A stretch of DNA of 64,000 nt from Streptomyces sp. CB00316 (GCF_001905595.1 NZ_LIXI01000003.1:124001-188000); one strand, 5' to 3'. Shown: positions 44,979 to 54,020, counted from the first letter of the stretch. The notes: generated by a model not told the origin, from the letters alone. A program made the numbers and translations.

Positions 44979-46328
44979 ATGAAGTTCAACGGCACGGTAC
45001 GCCGTCAGCTCACCGGCACGGTCACGGCGGTCGCCGCGATGGCCGCGCTCACCGCGTCCCAGGCGCCCGGCTTCGGGGACGCGGTGGCGGTCTCGCGCGA
45101 GGAGCGGGCCACGTCGGGCACGGACGACGTGGTGTGGAGCGAAGTGGAGGGCGACGACGCGTACCACACCGAACTGCCGCCGCTGGAGAGCCCGCAGCCG
45201 CCCGCGCCGCTGAAGCCGCCGCGGGCCGCGGTGGAACCGTCCCTCCCGCTGTTCGCCCGGGCCCGGTCGGAGGCCGGCATCCCGGCGACCGTGCTCGCCG
45301 CGTACCGGAACGCCGAGAGGTCCTTACGCCGCGGCGACCCCGGCTGCCGGCTGCCGTGGCAACTGCTCGCGGCGATCGGCAAGGTGGAGTCAGGGCAGGC
45401 CGCGGGCGGCCGGGTCGACGCGCGGGGGACGACGCTCACGCCGATCCTGGGGCCCGCCCTGGACGGGGTGGGCTTCGCGCTGATCCGGGACACCGACAAC
45501 GGGGTGCACGACGGCGACCGTACGTACGACCGGGCCGTCGGGCCGATGCAGTTCATCCCGTCCACCTGGGCGAACTGGGCCATGGACGGCAACGGCGACG
45601 GCCGCAAGGACCCGGACAACATCTACGACGCCGCCCTCGCCGCCGGGCACTACCTCTGCGCCGGAGGCCGTGACCTGGGCGTCCGAGCCGATCTGGACCG
45701 GGCGATCCTCAGCTACAACCGCTCCGACGTCTATCTGCGTACGGTGTTGTCGTGGCTGGAGTTCTACCGCAAGGGGACCCACCCGGTGGCCGACGGCCGG
45801 GGGGTCCTCCCCACCAGCCCCGGACCGGGCGGCACCGACCGGCCCACGGCGCCCGTCGGCTTCGGCCCCTCCGATAAGCCCGGAAAGGGCGGCGGCATCG
45901 TCATCGGCCCGCGGCCCCCACGCCCGCCCGGCCCCAAGCCCACGCCCGGCCCCACGAAGCCCGGCTCCCCGAGCCCGAGCCCCTCCGAACCAGGCACGCC
46001 GAGCCCGACCCCGACCGACCCCGGCCCCACGGACCCCGGCCCCACGGACCCCGGCCCCACGGACCCCGGCCCCAGCCCTGACCCCACCGACCCCGGTCCG
46101 ACCGATCCGGGTCCCACCGACCCCGGCCCCACTCCGACCGGCCCCACCCCGACCGACCCCGGCCCGACGGACCCGGACCCCGGCCCGAGCCCCGACCCCG
46201 GAACCACCGACCAGGGGTGCCCGAGCGGTGACCCCACCTCGCCCGGGTCCTCGACGGCCATCGGGAGCCGGTCCGGAGAGTACGGTGACGGTGAACCGTG
46301 CGCACCGGAGGCCGGGTCCGCCGCCTGA
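44979..46328 (+). CDS. Secreted lytic transglycosylase with Pro-rich repeat tail and a TTA codon
   Basis: 449 aa. Signal peptide at residues 8-30. The catalytic domain (about residues 85-265) is MltB-like: LPWQLLAAIGKVESG with the catalytic Glu, DRAVGPMQFIPSTWANW and the DPDNIYDAALAAGHYLCAGG motif. It cleaves peptidoglycan glycan strands. The C-terminal about 180 residues are low complexity with tandem PTDPG units, a likely wall-spanning tail. Codon 116 (45324-45326, in ERSLRRG) is TTA. It ends the Mce gene series, suggesting local wall opening for the transport assembly. Confidence 0.93.
   Translation: MKFNGTVRRQLTGTVTAVAAMAALTASQAPGFGDAVAVSREERATSGTDDVVWSEVEGDDAYHTELPPLESPQPPAPLKPPRAAVEPSLPLFARARSEAGIPATVLAAYRNAERSLRRGDPGCRLPWQLLAAIGKVESGQAAGGRVDARGTTLTPILGPALDGVGFALIRDTDNGVHDGDRTYDRAVGPMQFIPSTWANWAMDGNGDGRKDPDNIYDAALAAGHYLCAGGRDLGVRADLDRAILSYNRSDVYLRTVLSWLEFYRKGTHPVADGRGVLPTSPGPGGTDRPTAPVGFGPSDKPGKGGGIVIGPRPPRPPGPKPTPGPTKPGSPSPSPSEPGTPSPTPTDPGPTDPGPTDPGPTDPGPSPDPTDPGPTDPGPTDPGPTPTGPTPTDPGPTDPDPGPSPDPGTTDQGCPSGDPTSPGSSTAIGSRSGEYGDGEPCAPEAGSAA
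46009..46200 (+). repeat. Tandem 15-bp repeats encoding PTDPG units
   Basis: In-frame tandem repeat within the transglycosylase tail. The unit CCGGCCCCACGGACC occurs three times exactly from 46021 with degenerate copies on either side. It encodes Asp-Pro-Gly-Pro-Thr pentapeptides. Such repeats can vary in copy number by slippage. Confidence 0.85.
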
Positions 46329-46508
46329 GCCGACGATGTGCAGGCAGCGAAAGAGTGACGTGATCGTCCTGTGTCCCAGGGGGTCCGCACGGTGGACGCG
46401 TGCGGGACCGGGTTGATATTTCGGGCCCCCTTCGGGATCCCTCCCCGAGGGAAACAGTTCGTTCCGACCGGAAGGGTGGTGCGACTCGCCACAGGCGGGT
46501 CCCCGCTC

Positions 46509-46787
46509 ATGGGTTCACCCAAGACAGAGACCGGCACGTCCACGAAGGAGCGGTTCGGTCCGGCCGACTGGGGCCGGCCGCCGTACGCCGTGCTCGTCGT
46601 CGACCGGGCCGGAACGGCCGTTCGCACAGAGGGGGAGACGAGCCTGCTGCGGGGCTGGCGGGTCGACTTCCTCGGCGCGCAGGTGCCCACCCCGCACCTC
46701 GTGGCCCATCTGCACAACACCGGGGCCGACGCCCGTCGCCCTCTCCCTGAGCCGCCGTCACCGGGCCGGGTGCCGCGGGCCCGGTGA
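46509..46787 (+). CDS. Possible small protein or fragment of a PAS/phosphatase gene
   Basis: 92 aa from ATG 46509 if coding. The middle segment FGPADWGRPPYAVLVVDRAGTAV looks protein-like and resembles the start of PAS domains in Streptomyces SpoIIE-type phosphatases; the last third is Pro/Arg-rich and unconvincing. It is convergent with the ATP-binding gene, a usual partner of such phosphatases. It may be a truncated remnant. The remaining gap around it (46329-46508) shows nothing else. Confidence 0.35.
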   Translation: MGSPKTETGTSTKERFGPADWGRPPYAVLVVDRAGTAVRTEGETSLLRGWRVDFLGAQVPTPHLVAHLHNTGADARRPLPEPPSPGRVPRAR

Positions 46788-46799
46788 CGCGGGGGCGTA

Positions 46800-47219
46800 T
46801 CAGACCAGCGACACCACGGCGACGATGCGCTTGCCGCCCTCGTGGGGTGTGACGGACAGTTGCCTGGTGAGCCGGTGGACCAGCGACCAGCCGTAACCGC
46901 CCTCGCCGACCGACCCGGGGGGCGGCTCCTGGCGAACGGGATGCCGGGGGTCCGCGTCGTCGACGACGAGGCGGAGCCCGCCTTCGGTGATCCGGGCCGA
47001 GAAGCCGGTGAGGCCCCCTCCGTGCCGCAGTGCGTTGGTCACGATCTCCGAGGTGACCAACAGGGCGTCCGCCACGACCACGTTCGAGAGGATCTCCTCC
47101 GACAACTCGTCGAACTCCGCCGCCAGCAGCCGTGTCACGACATCGCGCGCCTCGCCCGCGGTCCGCGGCGTGTCCGCGGACGAGCCGTCCGCGGGACGTA
47201 CGGGAGGAGTGCTGTACAC
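46800..47219 (-). CDS. ATP-binding (anti-sigma-like) regulator
   Basis: 139 aa from GTG 47219, selected because a full GGAGG ribosome-binding site lies 6-7 nt upstream; an ATG at 47297 lacks one. HATPase_c_2 domain: N-box LVTSEIVTNALRHGGG, G1 VDDADP, and GGYGWSLVHRL as G2-like motif. RsbW-type proteins bind anti-anti-sigma factors or sigma factors, sometimes with kinase activity. No sigma factor or antagonist is adjacent, so its partner is elsewhere. Confidence 0.88.
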   Translation of the reverse strand: MYSTPPVRPADGSSADTPRTAGEARDVVTRLLAAEFDELSEEILSNVVVADALLVTSEIVTNALRHGGGLTGFSARITEGGLRLVVDDADPRHPVRQEPPPGSVGEGGYGWSLVHRLTRQLSVTPHEGGKRIVAVVSLV

Positions 47220-47448
47220 GCCCGTACCTCCTTCCGTGCCGTCGGTGATTTCTTGTTCCCGTCGAAACCACCGCATTCCCCCTGTCGACGGCTCCATACA
47301 TGAAGCGACTCCTGCGATTCACCGGCCCGCACCGAATGTGAATACCTGAGGGGTATTCCGTCTGCTTTCGGCTCTCAGGGAATGTGTGAGAAGAAGAATA
47401 GGCAGCCCGGTGAGCAGGAAATCACCGCCTGACCGGGGAGTTCCGCGG

Positions 47449-48414
47449 TCAGGTCTGCTCAGGGTGGTCCCCCGGCCCGTGTGTTCGGGTGGCCAGCGGG
47501 GTGGGGGAGAGGTCGGACCGTTCCTCACCGGGTTCCAGCAGCGTGTCCGCGGGCCCGATGATCAGCGGGTCCGGGGTGCCGACGGCCTTGTCGTCCCTGC
47601 TGTCGTAGTCGAACCGCCACAGCAGGCTGCGCATGGCCTCCAGACGGCCGCGCTTCTTGTCGTTGCTCTTCACCACGGTCCACGGCGCGTGTGCGGTGTC
47701 GGTGGCCCGGAACATGTCGACCTTCGCCGCGGTGTAGTCGTCCCAGAGGTCGAGAGAGGCCAGGTCGGTCGGCGACAGTTTCCACTGGCGTACCGGGTCG
47801 ACCTGCCGGATCGCGAACCGGGTCCGCTGTTCGTTGCGGGAGACCGAGAACCAGAACTTCACCAGCAGAACGCCGTCGTCGACGAGCATCCGCTCGAACT
47901 GCGGAGCCTGCTTCAGGAAATGTGCGTGCTGCTCCGGCGTACAGAACTCCATCACCCGCTCCACCCCGGCCCGGTTGTACCAGGAGCGGTCGAAGAAGAC
48001 GATCTCGCCGGCGGTCGGAAGGTGGGACACGTACCGCTGGAAGTACCACTGCCCGCTCTCGCGTTCGGTCGGTTTCTCCAGGGCGACCACGCGTGCCCCA
48101 CGCGGGTTGAGACGCTCCGTGAACCGCTGGATCGTCCCGCCCTTGCCCGCCGCGTCGCGGCCCTCGCACAGGACCACCAGCCGCTGCCCGCTCTCCCGCA
48201 CCCAGCGCTGCAGCTTCAGCAGCTCGATCTGGAGGATGCGCTTCTCCTTCTCGTACTCCCTGCGCCCCATCCGCCGTTCGTACGGGTAGTTCTCCCGCCA
48301 GGTCTCCAGCGGGCGGCCCCGCTCGTCCAGCAGCACCGGCTGTTCGGGCCGCCGTCCGTCGACGGTCAGCCCCTTCAGCAGCTCCGTCGGGTCGCTCGTA
48401 GGATCGTCGGTCAT
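47449..48414 (-). CDS. ppk2: Polyphosphate kinase 2 (PPK2)
   Basis: 321 aa, single PPK2 domain. It transfers phosphate between polyphosphate and nucleotides. The PPK2 signature is clear: Walker A EGRDAAGKGG, then IQRFTERLNPRGARVVAL, VFFDRSWYNRAGVE and KFWFSVSRNEQ. The lid-like RWKL-type region reads VDPVRQWKLSPTDLASL and WDDYTAAKVDMF follows. A C-terminal tail of about 40 aa is unconserved. ATG at 48414. The direction of the reaction (NTP or polyP synthesis) depends on subclass, which I cannot settle here. Confidence 0.94.
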   Translation of the reverse strand: MTDDPTSDPTELLKGLTVDGRRPEQPVLLDERGRPLETWRENYPYERRMGRREYEKEKRILQIELLKLQRWVRESGQRLVVLCEGRDAAGKGGTIQRFTERLNPRGARVVALEKPTERESGQWYFQRYVSHLPTAGEIVFFDRSWYNRAGVERVMEFCTPEQHAHFLKQAPQFERMLVDDGVLLVKFWFSVSRNEQRTRFAIRQVDPVRQWKLSPTDLASLDLWDDYTAAKVDMFRATDTAHAPWTVVKSNDKKRGRLEAMRSLLWRFDYDSRDDKAVGTPDPLIIGPADTLLEPGEERSDLSPTPLATRTHGPGDHPEQT

Positions 48415-48506
48415 CGTTTCGTTCCCCGCTCTCCTCGGTACACCCCCGCCCGCAGCCTGGTTCCCCCGTCGCGGCCGCTCATGTACGCGGAAGCCCCCCG
48501 GCCGGG

Positions 48507-49568
48507 TCAGCGGCCGGCGAGCACCTCGGCCAGGTCGTAGGAGACGACCTCCTCCAGCTGCGCGTAGGTGCAGCCGACCGGGGTCCGGTCCGGGCGCCAC
48601 CGTCGGAACTGCGTCGTATGGCGGAACCGGTCGCCCTCCATGTGGTCGTACGCCACCTCGCAGACCCGCTCCGGGCGCAGCGGCACCCACGACTGGTCCT
48701 TCTTCCCCGACCAGCGGTTCTGCGTCCCCGGCAGCCGCGAGGCCTCGTGCGCCGCCGCGTCCGCCCACGCCCCCCACGGGTGGTCGGGGAAGCCGGTGCG
48801 CAGCGGGGCGAGTTCCTCGGCGAGCTCGGCGCGCCGCTTCATCGGGAAGGCCGCGCAGACGCCGACGTGCTGGAGCACGCCCTCGGTGTCGTACAGGCCG
48901 AGCAGGAGCGAGCCGACGACGGGGCCGCTCTTGTGCTCGCGGTACCCCGCCACCACGACGTCGGCGGTCCGCTCGTGCTTGATCTTGTACATCACCCGGG
49001 TGTCGGGCCGGTACGGCAGATCCAGCGGCTTGGCCACGATCCCGTCGAGTCCCGCGCCCTCGTACCGCTCGAACCACTCCTGGGCGAGTTCGACGTCCGT
49101 GGTGGAAGGAGCGAGGAGTACGGGCGCGGAGGCGCCGGAGAGGGCGGCCTTCAGGACGGCCCGCCGGTCCACCTGAGGGGTGGAGAGGAGGGAGGCGTCG
49201 TCGACCGCGAGGATGTCGAAGGCGATCAGGCTCGCCGGGGTCTTCTCTGCGAGCATCCGCACCCGGGAGTCCGCCGGATGGATGCGCTCGCTGAGCCGGT
49301 CGAAGTCCAGCCGCCCCTCGTGCGCGATGACGAGCTCCCCGTCGATGACGCAGCGCGGCGGCAGGTTCTCCCTCACGGCGTCGACCATCTCGGGGAAGTA
49401 GCGGGTCAGCGACTTGCCCGTACGGCTGCCGATCTCCACCTCGTCGCCGTCCCGGTAGACGATCGCCCGGAAGCCGTCCCACTTCGCCTCGTAGCCCATG
49501 CCCGGCGGGATCTTGGACACCGACTTGGCGAGCATCGGCTTCACGGGCGGCATCACCGGCAGGTCCAT
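48507..49568 (-). CDS. ligD: LigD-type ATP-dependent DNA ligase domain protein
   Basis: 353 aa from ATG 49568; longer starts run into the divergent gene's promoter. The nucleotidyl-transferase domain has motif I EAKWDGFRAI with the catalytic Lys, motif III-like AFDILAVDD and motif IV GLDGIVAKP. An OB-fold domain (VVVAGYREHKSGPVVGSLLLGLY, then ERVCEVAYDHMEGDRFRHTTQF) follows. It seals ends during non-homologous end joining. The matching polymerase is a separate divergent gene, so LigD is split here. No ku gene is in the window. Confidence 0.94.
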   Translation of the reverse strand: MDLPVMPPVKPMLAKSVSKIPPGMGYEAKWDGFRAIVYRDGDEVEIGSRTGKSLTRYFPEMVDAVRENLPPRCVIDGELVIAHEGRLDFDRLSERIHPADSRVRMLAEKTPASLIAFDILAVDDASLLSTPQVDRRAVLKAALSGASAPVLLAPSTTDVELAQEWFERYEGAGLDGIVAKPLDLPYRPDTRVMYKIKHERTADVVVAGYREHKSGPVVGSLLLGLYDTEGVLQHVGVCAAFPMKRRAELAEELAPLRTGFPDHPWGAWADAAAHEASRLPGTQNRWSGKKDQSWVPLRPERVCEVAYDHMEGDRFRHTTQFRRWRPDRTPVGCTYAQLEEVVSYDLAEVLAGR

Positions 49569-49644
49569 GGCCCGATTCTGGACCGGCTCCCTGCCCGTGT
49601 CTCCCGATATGCGGCATATGTGCGACCGGCCTACGGTGACCGTC
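49569..49644. promoter_or_regulatory. Divergent promoter of the split ligD genes with ATATGC-G-GCATAT palindrome
   Basis: The whole divergent gap is only 76 bp. A perfect inverted repeat with 6-bp arms and one central base lies at 49607-49619, 38 bp from the ligase start and 26 bp from the polymerase start. It is strikingly AT-rich. It could overlap both promoters and serve one regulator. Confidence 0.55.
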
Positions 49645-50670
49645 ATGGGAACAGCGGTGGAGCTGGACGCGGGCGGACGAGCGGTGAGACTGTCCAACCC
49701 GGACAAGGTGTACTTCCCGGCGAAGGGCTACACGAAGAGGGACGTGGCCGAGTACTTCTTGGCCGTGGGCCCCGGGATCACCCGTGCCCTGAACCACCGG
49801 CCCACCACGCTCCAGCGCTTCGTGGACGGGGTGGAGGGCGACTTCTTCTACCAGAAGCGCGCCCCGAAGAACCTTCCCGAGTGGATCCCCACCGCCCGTA
49901 TCGCCTTCCCCAGCGGCCGCCCCGCCGACGAGCTCTGCCCCACCGAGCTCGCCGCCGTGATCTGGGCCGCCAACCTCGGCACCCTCACCTTCCACCCCTG
50001 GCCGGTCCGGGCCGGGGACACCGACCACCCGGACGAACTCCGCATCGACCTGGACCCCCAGCCCGGCACCGACTACGCCGACGCGGTCACCGCCGCCCAC
50101 GAGCTGCGCTCCGTCCTGGAGGACCACGGCGTACGCGGCTGGCCCAAGACCTCCGGCGGGCGCGGGATGCACGTCTTCGTCCCCATCGAGCCCGCCTGGA
50201 CCTTCACCGAGGTCCGGCGCGCCGCCATCGCCGCCGGGCGCGAGCTGGAGCGCCGGATGCCCGGGCGGGTGACGACGGCGTGGTGGAAGGAGGAGCGCGG
50301 CGAGCGGATCTTCGTCGACTTCAACCAGACAGCCCGCGACCGCACGATCGCCTCCGCCTACTCCGTACGCCCCTTCTCCCACGCCCCGGTCTCCGCGCCC
50401 CTGCGCTGGGAGGAGATCGACGACGCCGAACCGCGCGACTTCGACATCGTCACGCTCCCGGCCCGGTACGCCGAAGTCGGTGACGTCCACGCCGACATGG
50501 ACCAGGAGGCGTTCCGGCTCGACGGGCTGCTGGAGCTGGCCGACCGGGACGAGACGGAGCGCGGTCTCGGCGACCTGCCGTACCCGCCGGAGTACCCGAA
50601 GATGCCCGGCGAACCGAAGCGGGTCCAGCCCAGCCGCGCCCGGCACGACGACGACGGCGAGATGGCGTGA
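49645..50670 (+). CDS. ligD: LigD-type polymerase/primase domain protein
   Basis: 341 aa from ATG 49645. Archaeo-eukaryotic-primase-like polymerase domain as in LigD: LSNPDKVYFPAKGYTKRDVAEYF at the start, the metal-binding DELRIDLDPQPGTDYADAV (Asp dyad) and KTSGGRGMHVFVPIEP, then DFNQTARDRTIASAYSVRP. It fills gaps at broken ends, preferring ribonucleotides in known homologues. It is divergent from the ligase gene. GTGA overlap with the downstream membrane protein hints at co-transcription. Confidence 0.94.
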   Translation: MGTAVELDAGGRAVRLSNPDKVYFPAKGYTKRDVAEYFLAVGPGITRALNHRPTTLQRFVDGVEGDFFYQKRAPKNLPEWIPTARIAFPSGRPADELCPTELAAVIWAANLGTLTFHPWPVRAGDTDHPDELRIDLDPQPGTDYADAVTAAHELRSVLEDHGVRGWPKTSGGRGMHVFVPIEPAWTFTEVRRAAIAAGRELERRMPGRVTTAWWKEERGERIFVDFNQTARDRTIASAYSVRPFSHAPVSAPLRWEEIDDAEPRDFDIVTLPARYAEVGDVHADMDQEAFRLDGLLELADRDETERGLGDLPYPPEYPKMPGEPKRVQPSRARHDDDGEMA

Positions 50671-51767
50671 GCGGGGGCGGCGAGGGCGAGGGCGGCGGCA
50701 AGGGTTGGACCAGCCAGAGGCACGGCGCCCACGGCCGGCCGCTCACCCTCCGCGAGCGCTGGGAGGCGTACAAGAACAGCCCGTTCCTCCCCGCGACCGT
50801 CCTCGTCCTCATCGTCGCCGCCGCGGCCGGTCTCTTCGCCGGCTCCTACACCTACGCGATGGCCAACCCCACCCCGCACCGCATCCCGGCGGCCCTGGTC
50901 ACCCAGCCGGAGGTGGAGCGCGGGGAGGCGTTCGTCACCGGGATGGAGAAGGCGCTCGACGCCTCGCTCGAACTGCGCGAGTATCCCGACCTCGCGGATG
51001 CCCGCCGCGCCCTGGACGAACAGAGGGTCTTCGCCATCGTCCGCGCCTCCGACAACGGGGTGGCGTTGGATGTGGCCGGGGCGTCCGGCGCCTCCGTGGC
51101 CGAGCTGCTCGGCAAGGCGGGTCTCGAGGTCGGTGACGCCACCGGGGCCGAGGTCACCGTCCGGGACGTCAAGCCGCTCCAGAAGGGCGATCCGCGCGGG
51201 CTCGCCCTGTTCTACATCTCGCTGGCGGCCGTCATCATGGGCTTCCTCGGCGCGATCCAGCTCAGCGTCCACGCCCACGGCCTCAACCCGGCGGAACGCA
51301 TCGCGTTCACCGCCGCGTACGCCCTGCTCGGCGGGTTCGCCATCGCCGCGGCCGTGGACTGGTGGCTCGGGGCGGTCGACCTGCCGTTCACCCAGTCCTG
51401 GCTGATCCTGGCATTCACGATGTTCACCTCGGGCATGGTCTTCACCATGTTCAACACGCTGATGGGCCGCTGGGCGATGATTCCGACCTGGGGCGTCATG
51501 GTGCTGCTCGGCAACCCGTCGTCCGGCGGAGCGGTCTCCTGGCCGCTGCTGCCCTCCGCCCTCGGGCACATCGGCCGCTGGCTGCCGCCGGGCGCCTCCG
51601 TCAACGCCCAGCACACCGCCGTCTACTACCAGGGCCACCAGTTCCTCTTCCCGTACCTGGTGCTGGCCGCCTGGGCGCTGGTCTCCTGCACGGTCTTCTG
51701 GGTGTGGCGCCACCGGCACCCAGGAGGCCGCGCCCGCACGCCTGAGCATGCGGCCACGGCCTCCTGA
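50667..51767 (+). CDS. DUF3533/YhgE-like multi-pass membrane protein
   Basis: 366 aa, GTG start overlapping the LigD polymerase stop. One N-terminal transmembrane helix (about residues 43-65), an extracytoplasmic segment of about 130 aa (PHRIPAALVTQPEVERGEAF), then five helices and a short basic tail. The layout matches ABC-2/YhgE-Pip permease-like proteins (DUF3533 type), often tied to phage infection or secretion. The tie to LigD is probably only transcriptional. Confidence 0.85.
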   Translation: MSGGGEGEGGGKGWTSQRHGAHGRPLTLRERWEAYKNSPFLPATVLVLIVAAAAGLFAGSYTYAMANPTPHRIPAALVTQPEVERGEAFVTGMEKALDASLELREYPDLADARRALDEQRVFAIVRASDNGVALDVAGASGASVAELLGKAGLEVGDATGAEVTVRDVKPLQKGDPRGLALFYISLAAVIMGFLGAIQLSVHAHGLNPAERIAFTAAYALLGGFAIAAAVDWWLGAVDLPFTQSWLILAFTMFTSGMVFTMFNTLMGRWAMIPTWGVMVLLGNPSSGGAVSWPLLPSALGHIGRWLPPGASVNAQHTAVYYQGHQFLFPYLVLAAWALVSCTVFWVWRHRHPGGRARTPEHAATAS

Positions 51768-51782
51768 GACCTTCTCCGCGGT

Positions 51783-54020
51783 CTACAGCTCCTTGATCCG
51801 GATGTCGCGGTACGAGATGACGTCCGTGACTCCGTGCACCTGGAGCCCGATGTAACCGGAGGCGAACCGCCGGCCGTCGGTCCCCGGGTCGTCGCCGCGC
51901 GGCGGCTCGAAGAGCTGGCCGCCGGTGTTGTCGAACTCGTTGATGAGGACACCGTTGCGGTATACCTCGTAGTGCTGGTCCACCACCGTGATCTCGTAGT
52001 CGTTCCAGGTGCCCTTGGGCGTGACCCCGGCGCCGCCGAGACCCACCCGGTCGAATCCGTACACGGAACCCGTCTTGTACATGTCGCCGTCCGGCCGGTC
52101 GTTGACCTGGATCTCATGGCCGTACTTGATGGCGACCCACTCCGGACGTGACTCCTCCGGGTGGTCGTGCACCTTCGGGAAGCGGACGAAGACCCCGCCG
52201 TTGGCGTTGCCGGAGCCGGGGGCGTCGTCCCGCCACTGGAGCTTCAGCGAGAAGTCCCCGTACGCGCGGGTCGGGAACCAGAGCATCCCCATGCCGCCCA
52301 CGGTCGTGGAGCTGGTGATCGAGCCCTCCTCCTCGTTCAGCCCGAACTGCCCGCCGCCGACGTGGCTCCACCTGGCGAACGAGGCCGCAGTACCGTCGAA
52401 GAGCTTGGTGTACCCCTCGGACTGGCCCGGCTTGCCGATGCCCGACTGCTTGGCGGCCTGGTTGATCGCCCTGCGCTCGCGCTGGTCGATGACGCCGTCG
52501 GCCTTCAGCGTGTCGAGGACCGTCGTCACGTGCTTGAGGAACAGCGCGTGGGAGGACCAGTCCTTCTCGTCCTCGATCAGCTCGTTGATCGTGCACCGGT
52601 TGCGGGTGATCCGGTTCGGGACGCCCGTGTCGACCGTGCCGACGAAGACGGTGTGCCGCTCGTCGAACTCCGCGCAGTTCGGCGCCGGGACCCCGCCGCC
52701 CTGGGCGATGGTGAACGACACCTTCTTCGCCTCGGAGGTGTTGCCCGCCTTGTCCGTAGCCCGGTGAGCCACCGTGTGGTGGCCGACCCGGTCGACGATC
52801 ACGGGCGTGGTGTACGCGAGGTAGGGGCCGCCGTCGAGCGAGTACTCCACCTTGTCCACGCCCGAGTCGTCGTCGGTCGCGGTTACGGTGGCCTTGGCGC
52901 TGGTGATGAACGCGCCGTCGGAGTTCTTGCTCCCCTCCAGCTTCACCGAGGTCTCCGGAGCCGTCTTGTCCTGCGACGGCGGCTCCACCACGGCGAACTC
53001 GACGGTCTTCTGGTCCGCGACGTTCCCCGACCGGTCGGTGGCCCGGTAGCGGACGGTGTGCTCGCCCACCTCGTGGACCATCACCGGTGCGGTGTACGGC
53101 TTCCACTCACCGTCCGCGCCGAGCGCGTACTCGATGGTGTTGACGCCGGACCCGGTGTCGGACGCGGTCACGGTGACCGTGGCCATGCCCAAGTAGGCGC
53201 CTTCGGGGTCCTGTTCACCCGAGACGGTCGCCGAGGTCTCCGGCGGCGTCTCGTCGTCCGTCGGCGGCGCGGCGACCGCGAAGTCGACGGACTTCTCCGC
53301 CGCAGCGTTGCCCGTCTTGTCGGTGGCCCGGTAGCGGACCGTGTGGTCGCCGACCTCGTTCACCACGACGGGCGCGGTGTACGGCTGCCACTCGCCGTCG
53401 GCACCGAGTGCGTACTCGATGGTTTCGACGCCGGAGCCCTCGTCGGTCGCCTCCACGGTGACCGTGGCCTGGCCGATGTACGCGCCGTCGCCGTTCTTGT
53501 CGCCGTCGACCTTCGCCGAGGTCGCGGGGGCCTCGGTGTCCTCGCCGCTGCCCTCGGTGACGGTCAGGATGCCCTGCATCTGGCCGTGGCCGGGGATCGT
53601 GCAGTGGTAGAAGTACCGGCCCGGCGTCAGCGTGACCTCCACGCTGTGCTTGCCGCCCTCGGAGTCACCCGGGTTGGCCAGGATGTTCAGCTGGACGTCG
53701 CTGTTGAACTCCGGGTCCGACACGCCGAACGTCAGCGTGTGCGGCATGCTCGTGGTGTTGCCGGTCGCCGTGCTGTTCTCGAAGACGATGGTCGCCTTGC
53801 CGGCCACCGCTGTCGTCGGCGCGGTCAGATAGCGGTCGATCGGGTCGGCCGCGGTCCAGGTCAGCACCTGGTCGGCGGCCTTCGCCCCGGGGCCGTCGCC
53901 GCCCTTGCCGTACGCGGCCGTCGAGGTCAGCCCGAGGACCATGAGCAGAAAGGCCATCAGGGCCACCCAGGAACTGCGCGGCCGGTGCCGTCGCCGGGCG
54001 AGGTACAGGGGTTGTCTCAC
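51783..54020 (-). CDS. Secreted cupredoxin / Ig-like repeats / DUF1080 fusion protein
   Basis: 745 aa from GTG 54020, overlapping the stop of the upstream ThuA gene. Signal-anchor at residues 17-36. A plastocyanin-like domain follows with the type-1 copper ligands H94, C140, H145 and M148 (MPHTLTFG and YHCTIPGHGQM). Three tandem Ig-like repeats of about 90 aa each share ATVTVEATDEGSGVETIEYAL- and HTVRYRATDKTGN-type motifs. The C-terminal 220 aa are a DUF1080 (3-keto-disaccharide hydrolase-like) domain (GMLWFPTRAYGDFSLKLQW). It probably binds carbohydrate outside the cell and relays electrons. Confidence 0.93.
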   Translation of the reverse strand: MRQPLYLARRRHRPRSSWVALMAFLLMVLGLTSTAAYGKGGDGPGAKAADQVLTWTAADPIDRYLTAPTTAVAGKATIVFENSTATGNTTSMPHTLTFGVSDPEFNSDVQLNILANPGDSEGGKHSVEVTLTPGRYFYHCTIPGHGQMQGILTVTEGSGEDTEAPATSAKVDGDKNGDGAYIGQATVTVEATDEGSGVETIEYALGADGEWQPYTAPVVVNEVGDHTVRYRATDKTGNAAAEKSVDFAVAAPPTDDETPPETSATVSGEQDPEGAYLGMATVTVTASDTGSGVNTIEYALGADGEWKPYTAPVMVHEVGEHTVRYRATDRSGNVADQKTVEFAVVEPPSQDKTAPETSVKLEGSKNSDGAFITSAKATVTATDDDSGVDKVEYSLDGGPYLAYTTPVIVDRVGHHTVAHRATDKAGNTSEAKKVSFTIAQGGGVPAPNCAEFDERHTVFVGTVDTGVPNRITRNRCTINELIEDEKDWSSHALFLKHVTTVLDTLKADGVIDQRERRAINQAAKQSGIGKPGQSEGYTKLFDGTAASFARWSHVGGGQFGLNEEEGSITSSTTVGGMGMLWFPTRAYGDFSLKLQWRDDAPGSGNANGGVFVRFPKVHDHPEESRPEWVAIKYGHEIQVNDRPDGDMYKTGSVYGFDRVGLGGAGVTPKGTWNDYEITVVDQHYEVYRNGVLINEFDNTGGQLFEPPRGDDPGTDGRRFASGYIGLQVHGVTDVISYRDIRIKEL

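Noticed and set aside
46009..46200. Tandem repeats as a CRISPR array
   Set aside because: The units are 15 bp, directly abutting and in frame as PTDPG codons.
48415..50646. Upstream extension of PPK2 to a 1065-aa protein
   Set aside because: The extension is antisense or out of frame to both LigD genes; PPK2 has its own ATG and normal length.
51768..51782. Short AGACC/GGTCT inverted pair between convergent stops
   Set aside because: Five base pairs only and partly inside coding sequence; not a supported terminator.
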